Positions 27,240 through 35,253 of a stretch of DNA of 64,000 bases are shown here, piece by piece. A program made the position numbers and the translations under genes. Positions within the stretch are counted from its first letter, which is position 1; every line of letters begins with the position of its first letter. The notes below the pieces were generated by a model. It ran no database searches and had not been told where the DNA came from. It worked only from the letters and a program-made list of their open reading frames with translations. The stretch comes from Mycobacterium sp. GA-2829 (GTDB taxonomy: Bacteria; Actinomycetota; Actinomycetes; Mycobacteriales; Mycobacteriaceae), in assembly GCF_001499965.1 (NCBI RefSeq), contig NZ_LQIT01000009.1:62001-126000 (forward strand). Direction: 5' to 3'.

Positions 27240-27413
27240 ATGTCATGGGACGACAGTCACGGCCTGCCATTCCGAATCTTCCTGGATTCGCAGCACAACG
27301 GCGTCGTGCCCACCGCGCAATACACAGCCACGGCTGCGGATTTCAGTCAGGCCCCCGCCGAAGCGATACCGCCGCCGCCACCCGCCGCCGGCCACCCCGG
27401 GGTCTACCACTGA
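27240..27413 (+). CDS. Possible small ORF before the CopA pseudogene
   Basis: 57 residues from ATG 27240 preceded by GAAGGAACG; begins [21 protein letters not shown] and ends in a Pro-rich [14 protein letters not shown]. No domain recognised. It sits where the body of the truncated exported protein (26946) would be, so it may be a leftover of that gene; the frame stays open upstream to 27168. Confidence 0.35.
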   Translation: MSWDDSHGLPFRIFLDSQHNGVVPTAQYTATAADFSQAPAEAIPPPPPAAGHPGVYH

Positions 27414-27462
27414 GTCATGGCGCTCGCCATCATTACCAGCGATTCGTTCTGAGGAGAATGTA

Positions 27463-29746
27463 ATGACATCGATCCACGACAGCACGGCCACGGCTGGCGC
27501 CCGGGAGATCGAGCTGTCCATCGGCGGGATGACCTGCGCCTCATGCGCTAACCGGATCGAACGCAAGCTCAACAAGCTCGACGGGGTCAGCGCCACAGTC
27601 AATTACGCGACCGAGAAAGCGAAGGTGAGCTACGAAGGCACGGTCGATACCCAAGCACTGGTGACCGCGGTCGAGAATGCCGGATACACCGCCGAGCTGC
27701 CCCGCGCGGCTGATACGCCGGTATCGGAAGCCGACCCCGACATGAACGGCCCCACTCGCGCGTTGCGTCAGCGGTTGATCGTTTCGCTAGTGCTGTCGGT
27801 GCCGGTCATTGCGATGGTGATGGTGCCAGCCCTGCAATTCACCAACTGGCAGTGGCTGTCGCTGACTCTGGCGGCGCCCGTGGTGGTATGGGGCGCATTG
27901 CCTTTCCACCGGGCCGCCTGGGCCAATTTGCGTCACGCCACGTCCACGATGGACACCCTGATCTCCATGGGAACCCTTGCGGCACTGGGATGGTCACTGT
28001 ATGCCTTGTTCTTCGGCACGGCCGGGATCGCGGGGATGACCCATCCCTTCGAGCTGACTATGGCGCGAAGCGACGGCGCAGGCAACATCTATCTGGAAGC
28101 CGCTGCCGGGGTTACCACCTTCATTCTCGCCGGCCGGTACTTCGAGGCCCGGTCGAAGCGCAATGCCGGCGCGGCGTTAAGGGTTCTGCTCGAGCTCGGC
28201 GCCAAGGACGTCACCATCGTCAGAAATGGTCGCGAAGAAAGGATTCCGATAGATCAGCTCGCCGTCGGTGACGAATTCGTGGTGCGTCCAGGCGAAAAGA
28301 TCGCCACCGATGGAGTCGTCGTATCTGGCAGCTCTGCGGTCGACGCGTCCATGTTGACCGGTGAATCCATGCCAGTCGAGGTCGGCGCGGGCGACACCGT
28401 CGTCGGCGCAACCGTCAACGCGGGCGGTCGCCTTTTGGTCCGCGCAACCCGCGTCGGCTCCGACACCCAATTGGCGCAGATGGCCCGGGTGGTTGAAGAG
28501 GCGCAGAACGGAAAGGCCCGAGCGCAGCGCCTGGCCGACCGCATCTCGGGAGTCTTCGTGCCGATCGTCATCATTCTGGCCGCCGCCACCTTGGGCTATT
28601 GGGTCGGAACCGGCAACGGCGTCGCGGTGGCCTTCACGGCCGCGGTGGCCGTGCTGATCATCGCGTGCCCCTGGCGCGCTGGGTCTCGCCACACCCACGG
28701 CCCTCATGGTCGGTACGGGTCGCGGCGCTCAGCTCGGGATTCTGATCAAGGGTCCCGAGGTCCTAGAGAACACCCGCAAGGTCGACACGGTCGTGCTGGA
28801 CAAGACCGGCACGGTGACTAGGGGGCATATGACGCTCATCGCGGTGATTGGCGCCGATGGGCAAGATCATGCCGAACTGCTCCGCTTGGCCGGGGCCTTG
28901 GAGAACGCGTCGGAGCACCCGATCGCGCAAGCCATCGCCAAAGCTGCAACCGCCGAATTGGGTGAACTTCCAACAGTGGAAGAGTTCACCAACGTCGAAG
29001 GGCTGGGTGTTCAAGGCGTCGTGGAGGGGCGCGCCGTTGTAGTCGGGCGCCCCGGTCTGCTCGCGGACTGGGCCCAGCATCTGCCGGCTGAGCTGATGGA
29101 AGCCATGCACTCCGCGGAATCGGAGGGCAAGACTGCAATAGCTGTAGGCTGGGACGGCACCGCCCGCGGAATCCTCGTCGTCGCCGATGCCGTCAAGTCC
29201 ACCTCCGCCGAGGCGATTAGCCAGCTGCGTCGACTGGGTTTGACACCGATTCTGCTTACGGGTGACAACGCCACCGTCGCCCGGTCGGTCGCCGATCAGG
29301 TGGGCATCGATGAGGTGATAGCCGAGGTGATGCCGAGGGACAAGGCCGATGTTATTGCCTACCTGCAGAGGGAGGGCAAGACCGTGGCCATGGTCGGCGA
29401 CGGTGTCAATGACGCTGCCGCACTTGCCCAAGCCGACCTCGGGCTGGCCATGGGCACCGGAACCGACGTGGCCATAGAAGCTTCCGACATCGCGTTAGTT
29501 CGCGGCGACCTGCGTGCCGCCGCGGATGCGATCCGACTATCTCGACAGACCTTGCGCACCATTAAGAGCAACCTATTTTGGGCCTTCGCCTATAACGTGG
29601 CCGCCCTGCCGCTGGCAGCGGCGGGATTGCTCAACCCGATGCTGGCTGGAGCCGCTATGGCATTCAGCTCAGTATTCGTCGTCAGCAACAGCCTGCGATT
29701 GCGTCGCTTCCGTTCTCAACTCGTACGGCCAACCACCGACGAGTAG
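27463..29746 (+). pseudogene. Copper-exporting P1B-type ATPase (CopA/CtpV-like), frameshifted at the CPC motif
   Basis: ATG 27463 after GAGGAGAA. N-terminal HMA domain with [16 protein letters not shown], transmembrane segments, actuator TGES ([11 protein letters not shown]), then the ion-channel helix: IIACP followed by TGG CGC where [11 protein letters not shown] is expected. One extra G at ~28673-28674 shifts the frame exactly in the Cu-binding CPC motif. The rest continues in the other frame from ~28675: [20 protein letters not shown], phosphorylation site DKTGT, HP motif SEHP, GDGVNDAAAL. As written the first frame ends at 28821 and cannot make a working pump; a separate ATG at 28706 could give the nucleotide-binding half only. 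Confidence 0.88.
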
Positions 29747-29905
29747 GCGGTACAAACCGTAGCTGGGCGATGCCGTTTCACCACAACCCACGTTCACCAG
29801 GCCGCTAGCAGCGTGAGCTCGTTATGCAGACATCGACAGAGCAGGCTCAGACACCGGCTAGGAAACTTGCACACCGCAGCCTGTCTTCACTTCGGACGTC
29901 TGCTA

Positions 29906-30625
29906 CTACCCGGCCAAGCGGTAGCCCTTTCCGCGAACATTCACCACCCGCAGTGGGCGAACCGGATCGTCTCCTAACCGTCTGCGTAACTGACCGATAT
30001 GGACGTCAACGATATTTGGGCTGCCCGACCAATGCGGTCCCCACACAGTGTCCATAAGCTCACGACGGGTTATCACGGTGCCCGGCCGCTGAGCCAGTGT
30101 CATGAGGATTTCGAACTGCGTCCGCGTCAACCTAATCAATTCGTCGGCCACAAACACTTCACGGCGGTCGACATCGATCGAAAGCTGACCGTACACAAAC
30201 TTTCCCGAAGTATTGCCGGCACGCGCCCTAGCGGCAACAGGAAATGACGACGGATGGCGACGCAAAATCGCCTCGATCCGCGCAGCGACGGCATGGCTGC
30301 TAACCGGTTTGGTAAGAACGTCATCGGCGCCGGCAGCCAGTCCCGAGATGGTCATCGACTCATCACAACGCACACTCAACACTATGAGATATGCGTCCGA
30401 GACTGCCCGCAGCCGACGACACGTTTCCAGCTTGCCATCACCGGGCATATCCAGGTCCAGGATTATCAGCTGCGGTTTGAGGTCTCTGGCATCAGCCAAG
30501 GCATCCTCACTAGCACTTGTGACTATGACCGACAACATTTCCCGCTCCAAGTGATCGGATAACGCGTCGGCCCAGCCCGCGTCTCCGTCGACTAGGAGCA
30601 CGTTCAAAGCGGGAGTGCGGCGCAT
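29906..30625 (-). CDS. Orphan OmpR-family response regulator
   Basis: 239 residues. Receiver: LLVDGDAGW (one acidic residue of the usual pair replaced by Gly), phospho-Asp in IILDLDMPG, Lys in LTKPVSS; the switch Thr region reads IVLSVR. Effector domain: IRLTRTQFEILMTLAQRPG, VDVHIGQLRRRLGDDP, VRGKGYRL. No kinase gene nearby. The ATG (30623-30625) abuts the operator with no ribosome site, so the mRNA is likely leaderless. Converges on CopA. Confidence 0.9.
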   Translation of the reverse strand: MRRTPALNVLLVDGDAGWADALSDHLEREMLSVIVTSASEDALADARDLKPQLIILDLDMPGDGKLETCRRLRAVSDAYLIVLSVRCDESMTISGLAAGADDVLTKPVSSHAVAARIEAILRRHPSSFPVAARARAGNTSGKFVYGQLSIDVDRREVFVADELIRLTRTQFEILMTLAQRPGTVITRRELMDTVWGPHWSGSPNIVDVHIGQLRRRLGDDPVRPLRVVNVRGKGYRLAG

Positions 30626-30633
30626 CTACGTAA

Positions 30634-30650
30634 TACTGCACTACTACGTA
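30634..30650. promoter_or_regulatory. 17-bp operator at the response-regulator promoter
   Basis: TACTGCACTACTACGTA: arms TACTG / ACGTA with 7-base spacer, ending 9 bp from the start codon; surrounded by further TACGTA half-sites (30627, 30645). Binding here would cover the transcription start. Confidence 0.55.
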
Positions 30651-30785
30651 GTTCGTTCTGGGCATCGTCTCCGGCGCGTCGGGCCGAGATTCAGCCGGGT
30701 CGGGGGCCCACGTGCCATCAAGCTGATCACATGCGGTCTGGATGCCCTGCTCCAGGCAGTTCGGCTAATTGGCCATAGCGCAGCG

Positions 30786-31046
30786 TCATCGGCTGGGCCT
30801 GGCGGACCATCCTAGGAGCATGAAGCCAGCGAGGACCGGCATTCCCGCCATCGGGTACCCCAACAGCGGATCCTGCTAGCCGATGATCTTCTGCTGTGCC
30901 AAGTGGGTGTAGACATGCACGAGCGCCATTACCGAGCCAACGGCGACTAGCAGCCAGCCCAGCGACCGCCGAGATTTTCCGCGCTGGTACGCCGGGGTGG
31001 AGATCGATGGTTTACGGCTGCGCGGAACACGCCGTTTGGGCCGCAT
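30786..31046 (-). pseudogene. Small two-helix membrane protein broken by an amber codon (homolog of 5830-6117)
   Basis: ATG at 31046 after GAAGGGAG. Reads MRPKRRVPRSRKPS, then helix 1 LGWLLVAVGSVMALVHVYTHL, AQQKIIG, in-frame TAG (30876-30878), and continues QDPLLGYPMAGMPVLAGFMLLGW to TGA at 30786. The aligned copy at 5830 has VVGALDLLIGFPMAAML at the break, so a sense codon became TAG. The operator upstream is intact. Confidence 0.75.
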
Positions 31047-31088
31047 GACAACTCACCAGTCTCCCTTCAACGTATACGTTCCAGATAG

Positions 31089-31105
31089 TACTAACCGGTT
31101 TAGTA
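31089..31105. promoter_or_regulatory. 17-bp operator between broken membrane gene and L,D-transpeptidase
   Basis: TACTAACCGGTTTAGTA: perfect TACTA / TAGTA arms; the spacer ACCGGTT is itself nearly palindromic, making this the most symmetrical copy. Confidence 0.62.
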
Positions 31106-31107
31106 CT

Positions 31108-31453
31108 TGCGCTGTCAGAGCCCCTATGGACGCTGCGCTGGTGGCATGCAGGCAAGTTCCCAGTTTGTCGTCGGTTCGGAGCAGGAGAACAACAAACGTT
31201 GCCGACGTCGACGAATCCTCCGGCTTGACCGCCATCTTCTCGAGCGGGACTATCGTGCCATCGCGGCGACTACCACGGTCTCACCTGATAAGCCCGGCGT
31301 CAGTCAGAGCGTTGACGGCCTCTTCAGGTCGCTTGCTGTAGCAGAAACGTTATGAATGCTTGATCGAATTGCTCGCACGCCCTTAGGCATTCATTCGCGA
31401 CAGCGCTCATAGCATCGATTGACATTGCTGACATTTTGAGGGAGACCGAAGCC
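31108..31453. other. 346-bp region before L,D-transpeptidase, no gene seen
   Basis: No frame with a ribosome site or motif. GAGGGAG precedes the LDT start; no second operator was found, so the LDT may depend on the shared site at 31089. Confidence 0.4.
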
Positions 31454-32323
31454 ATGCGTGGGGTTGTTCGGTGTGTTGTTGTAGCGATCATGATCACGAC
31501 GAGTGTGGTTGCGGGTCCAGTGGAAACGAGCATGGCCGCAGCCAAGCAGTCACCGAGGGACCACATCGTTTCAGTGTTACCTGCTAAGGGCGCGGATGTC
31601 GGCGTTGCACACCCCGTGGTGGTGACTTTCGGCGAACCAGTCTTCGACAAGCTCGCGGCCGAGCGAGACATCAACATCAACTCGTCGCCTGCGATGACAG
31701 GCAAGTTCGACTGGGTAAACAGCAGAGTGGTGCAATGGGTTCCTGACCAGTTCTGGCCCGCACATAGCGCAATCGCGCTGTCAGTAGGCGGGATAAAAAC
31801 GAACTTTGCAACGGGTCCGGCCGTAGTTGGTGTAGCGAATACCGCGGATCACACGTTCACCGTGACCATCGATGGCGTCGACGCGGCTGAATTACCAGCA
31901 CCACACCACCGTCCCAACTGGGGCAAACCGGGCGTGTTCCCGGCCTCGATGGGTCGCCCTGAGTACCCCACACCCGTGGGCACCTACACCGTTTTGGCCA
32001 AAGAGCGCAACGTGGTGATGGATTCGAGCAGTGTCGGCATCCCCGTCGACTCACCCGACGGATACCTGCTGGACGTGGAGTACGCCGTCCGTTTCACCGG
32101 ACGTGGCCTCTTCGTACATTCCGCTCCGTGGGCGATCAATTCGTTGGGTTATGAGAACGTCAGCCACGGCTGCATCAGCCTTAGCCCAGACGACGCTGAG
32201 TGGTACTTCAACACGGTCAACATCGGTGACCCGATTATCGTGCAGGAGAACAGCATCGAGGTTCCGCGTTCGTTGCCAGCGCCGGATGTCAGCATCGAAG
32301 TTCCGCGAGTGATTCCTCGCTAA
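31454..32323 (+). CDS. L,D-transpeptidase (YkuD), short form
   Basis: 289 residues; ATG 31454 after GAGGGAG. Signal peptide (VVRCVVVAIMITTSVVAG), immunoglobulin-like domain (VGVAHPVVVTFGEPVFDKLAAE...FWPAHSAIALSVGG), YkuD with LFVHSAPWAINSLG and SHGCISLSPDDAEWYF. A 15-residue His/Pro insertion (ELPAPHHRPNWGKPGVFP) precedes the conserved PVGTYTVL, and a Pro/Val-rich tail (IEVPRSLPAPDVSIEVPR) contains a short repeat IEVPR; both are absent from the paralog at 4741-5496. Confidence 0.92.
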   Translation: MRGVVRCVVVAIMITTSVVAGPVETSMAAAKQSPRDHIVSVLPAKGADVGVAHPVVVTFGEPVFDKLAAERDININSSPAMTGKFDWVNSRVVQWVPDQFWPAHSAIALSVGGIKTNFATGPAVVGVANTADHTFTVTIDGVDAAELPAPHHRPNWGKPGVFPASMGRPEYPTPVGTYTVLAKERNVVMDSSSVGIPVDSPDGYLLDVEYAVRFTGRGLFVHSAPWAINSLGYENVSHGCISLSPDDAEWYFNTVNIGDPIIVQENSIEVPRSLPAPDVSIEVPRVIPR

Positions 32324-32722
32324 CGGAGGCGGCTGTCGAACGCGATAGCTCAAACGGCGACAGCCTTGGCGCCGTCACATTGCATACGTCGAAAAAGTGT
32401 CGCGGGTGGATGACCGCTCCTTCACAGAATTGCGCCGCTCATCATGACCGCGAGGTGGGCCGAGAGCATTCGCGCATTGTCCACGCGAGAGATAGCCAAG
32501 TGAAGCTTCGCACCACCGACAGATGTCACGCTTATCACCGGTATTCAGCTGCTTTGCAGAATTTCAACTTTGTAATTATGTGACTAGTGTTACGAATGTG
32601 ACTTTGGTGAGTTAGCCTCTTCTGCGTAATAGTTACGTACGCCGTAAACAAGTTGTCGGATTGCGTGGGCCGCACCGTTGCATCATGCACGCGATTCCTC
32701 CAGCACATTAAGGAGAGCCGGC
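32324..32722. other. Intergenic promoter region of RipB-like gene
   Basis: 400 bp without a supported gene; the right part (32550-32650) is AT-rich and holds the operator at 32623-32639. Confidence 0.45.
32623..32639. promoter_or_regulatory. 17-bp operator upstream of RipB-like gene
   Basis: TGCGTAATAGTTACGTA: right arm ACGTA perfect, left arm one base off TACGT; 84 bp before the start. Confidence 0.45.
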
Positions 32723-33493
32723 ATGAATTTCCTTGCCCGACAGATGTGGCCGCCGGACCGACCCACCCTGCGCATGACGCGCAACATCTGCCATATGTTG
32801 GTTAGACGGTCCTGCTGGATCATGGGGTTGTTGGTAGTGCTCATCAGTGTGTTCATTCCTGCGAGTTCGGCGGAACCTACTGCTGGACAGTGGGACCCGT
32901 TGCTTCCAATGTTGCGCAGCGCAGGCGCGCCGGGTGATCCGCTGGCAATCGCAAATGCCTCCCTCCAAGCGAGTGCCCTTGCGACGCAGACAACCATGGA
33001 CATGGGCCGCAAGTTCCTGACCAGCATAGGAATTCTCAGCCCCCCCGCCGCGACTCCGGAAGCGAGCGTGCGCGGCAACCGTGTGTACGGTGCACAAGCA
33101 ATCGAATACGTGATCCGGCGAGCCGGTACACAGATCGGCGTCCCGTACTCATGGGGCGGGGGCAGCCTCGACGGCCCGAGCAAGGGTATCGACTCCGGCG
33201 CGAACACCGTCGGATTCGATTGCTCCGGACTAACGCGATACGCATTCGCCGGTGTGGGGATCTTGCTTCCGCGATACTCCGGAGACCAATACGACGCCGG
33301 CCGCAAAGTGCCGCCGTCCCAAGCCAAGCGCGGAGATTTATTGTTCTGGGGACCCGGCGGTAGCCAGCATGAAGCCATCTACCTCGGCCAGGGGCAGATG
33401 ATCGAAGCGCAGCAGACCGGCGTTCCCATTAAGGTTTCACCGGTGCGTATGGCCGGTATGACCCCATACGTCGTTAGGATCATCGAAACGTGA
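32723..33493 (+). CDS. RipB-like NlpC/P60 peptidoglycan endopeptidase
   Basis: 256 residues; ATG 32723 after AAGGAGAGCC. Longer N-terminus than its paralog at 19469, with the signal around SCWIMGLLVVLISVFIPASSA. Shares the [25 protein letters not shown] block and NlpC/P60 core: GVPYSWGGGSLDGPSKG, Cys in GFDCSGLTRYAF, His in SQHEAIYLGQGQM. No autoinhibitory coiled coil. Confidence 0.93.
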   Translation: MNFLARQMWPPDRPTLRMTRNICHMLVRRSCWIMGLLVVLISVFIPASSAEPTAGQWDPLLPMLRSAGAPGDPLAIANASLQASALATQTTMDMGRKFLTSIGILSPPAATPEASVRGNRVYGAQAIEYVIRRAGTQIGVPYSWGGGSLDGPSKGIDSGANTVGFDCSGLTRYAFAGVGILLPRYSGDQYDAGRKVPPSQAKRGDLLFWGPGGSQHEAIYLGQGQMIEAQQTGVPIKVSPVRMAGMTPYVVRIIET

Positions 33494-33654
33494 CACTGGA
33501 CGGTCCATGCAATAGCCCTTCGTGTCCATCTCAGCCGTCGAGGCAATGACCACGCCTCACTCCGTTGTTGGTTATCGACTTACTTAGTCGGGCAGCATTT
33601 TTGACGCAGAATTGCGATGGCATCATGTGCCCGCGCGCGGACTCGCGACACCGA

Positions 33655-34480
33655 CTATTGCGGACAGTCCCTAGGCGCCGACAGCAGCATCTGGGCAAGG
33701 CGCGATGTCGTCTCCACGCCGTCTTCGTAGCCACCCTCCCCTTCAAGTGAGCTCATGACCGCGAAGCTATATCGCTGTGGTGGATCCGCGAAACCGACGC
33801 TAGTGACCACCCATCCGCCTCGTGCCTGAGCCCGTCCGATCTTGCTGCCGGGAGACATGGCCTCAACCGCGCCCCACACGCCCCATCGTTGGTTCGAATC
33901 GCGGCGCTGAATCTCCGCGACAGTCGCCGCGCTCTGCGCCGGCGGCAATCTGATGAGTGTGTAGTTCATCACGTAGTCGAGATCGCCACTCGTCGATCAT
34001 TGGAAACGCCAAATGGGGATGCGTTTCGCTGAACCTTTGTTGTGCCTGAAGATTGGTCATTCCGTATGCGGGGATATTGCGGTTGAACGCCATATTGTCA
34101 GGTCCGCTGTAACGCTCCCAGAACGTATCGGCGGCGTCGCTATTAGAGGAATGCATCGTATAGGCCATGAGTCGACTGTCGAAAGGGTCAAGCTGATTGT
34201 GCCAGCCCGCGCCTGAGTCAGCAGATCTACCACCATTGCGAGTTTGATCGTGGACGCTGTCCACATCATGGTGCCGGCTGCCGCATTGCGCTCAGCCCTG
34301 TCCCGTTGCCCGATCGCGCAGGGCGTAGCCTATCGTGCCGGGACGGGTGGCCAGGTATGCGTTCGCCTGCGCAACGCGTTGGGCCCTGTCGGCTTTTGCG
34401 ACCGGCGTCTGGACGAACACCGCACCACCATCGCGACAAGTCCAGTTGCGAGCGCCTTCAAGGGTTCAGCTTCACAGCCC
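33655..34480 (-). pseudogene. Ruined class A beta-lactamase-like serine hydrolase (LppW-like), several frameshifts
   Basis: Fragments of one protein lie in order in three frames. Upstream (34300-34480): CRDGGAVFVQTPVAKADRAQ ... ATRPGTIGYALRDRATGQ. Next: AAGTMMWTASTIKLAMVVDL with the SxxK nucleophile motif STIK (~34240). Next (33990-34210): FDSRLMAYTMHSSNSDAADT, where SNSD could be the SDN-like region. Last (33655-33972): MNYTLIRLPPAQ ... MSPGSKIGRAQARGGWVVTSVG, matching the KxG strand region. At least three frame changes separate them, so no working product is possible. Related to non-hydrolysing mycobacterial LppW-type proteins or to true lactamases; I cannot tell. Confidence 0.7.
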
Positions 34481-34565
34481 CATACGCACGACGGACGAAG
34501 GCACGCCGCGGCATACGCCGCTTCCTATTGTTCGCTTACGTAGATGTAGATCGCGGTTCTGCCTC

Positions 34566-35159
34566 TCAAAAAGCGAGGCCGCTCACCAGGATGAAGATGC
34601 CCAGGCTGATCAGAACGATGGGGAATAGCACGTGTTCCCAGCGTTCGAGGACGTCGGCGATCGGCTGGCGGGTGGCGACGAATCTGGCGGCGAGAACCAG
34701 CACTGCGACGAGGACGAGGAAGACGACACAGTAGGCCACTACCGCCGCGGGTACGACGTTGAGAAAGACGGGAACGTAGACGCCGATGTTGTCGCCGCCA
34801 TTGGCGAAAGTAACTCCTGCGACAGCCCAGATACCGACGTTCTTGCCTGCGATCCCTCCATCGTTGTCATCTTCATTCGTGCCGCGCCGCGCTTCCCATG
34901 CCGCCCGCAGTCCCAGGGCTAAGGGGATAAGTCCGAAATAGGGGACGACTTCGGGGGGAAGGAATGCCCCCGCACCAACTGTCACCAGCACGGCCGCAGC
35001 GAGGATCCCGGCGAAACCTAGGTACTGGCCTGCGGTGATCCGTGCCGTTGTCCCGCGCTGCCCCGCGCCGCGCGCAAAGAACAGCGAGAGCACGATGATG
35101 TCGTCGACGTTGGTGGCGATGAACAAGCCGATTGCGGGCAGAACCGAAGACAGCATCAT
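34566..35159 (-). CDS. CadD-family cadmium resistance transporter
   Basis: 197 residues, ATG at 35159. Six-helix membrane protein: FIATNVDDIIVLSLFFARG at the N-terminus (the conserved N-V-D-D that LysE-superfamily cadmium transporters share) and a second copy-like element TFANGGDNIGVYVPVFLN in the middle, giving the internal two-fold repeat of the family. Follows the P1B ATPase and CmtR genes on the same strand with a 95-bp gap; together they form a cadmium/lead/zinc module. Confidence 0.85.
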   Translation of the reverse strand: MMLSSVLPAIGLFIATNVDDIIVLSLFFARGAGQRGTTARITAGQYLGFAGILAAAVLVTVGAGAFLPPEVVPYFGLIPLALGLRAAWEARRGTNEDDNDGGIAGKNVGIWAVAGVTFANGGDNIGVYVPVFLNVVPAAVVAYCVVFLVLVAVLVLAARFVATRQPIADVLERWEHVLFPIVLISLGIFILVSGLAF

Positions 35160-35253
35160 GTGCAAGTCGCGGTGTCTCCGGGATCGCTTGCACACCGAAC
35201 GATCGAGGCGACTACGAATGCCTCGGCGAGAGCGAAGGCGGATCTGCCGGCAT

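Noticed and set aside
27463..29746. Programmed frameshifting in the copper ATPase, as reported for E. coli copA
   Set aside because: The shift is inside the CPC channel motif with no slippery run or downstream stem visible; the E. coli event occurs after the first metal-binding domain and yields a chaperone. A plain one-base insertion is simpler.
33531..33746. Short ORFs between the RipB-like gene and the serine hydrolase remnant
   Set aside because: No ribosome site or motif; biased composition of a shadow frame.
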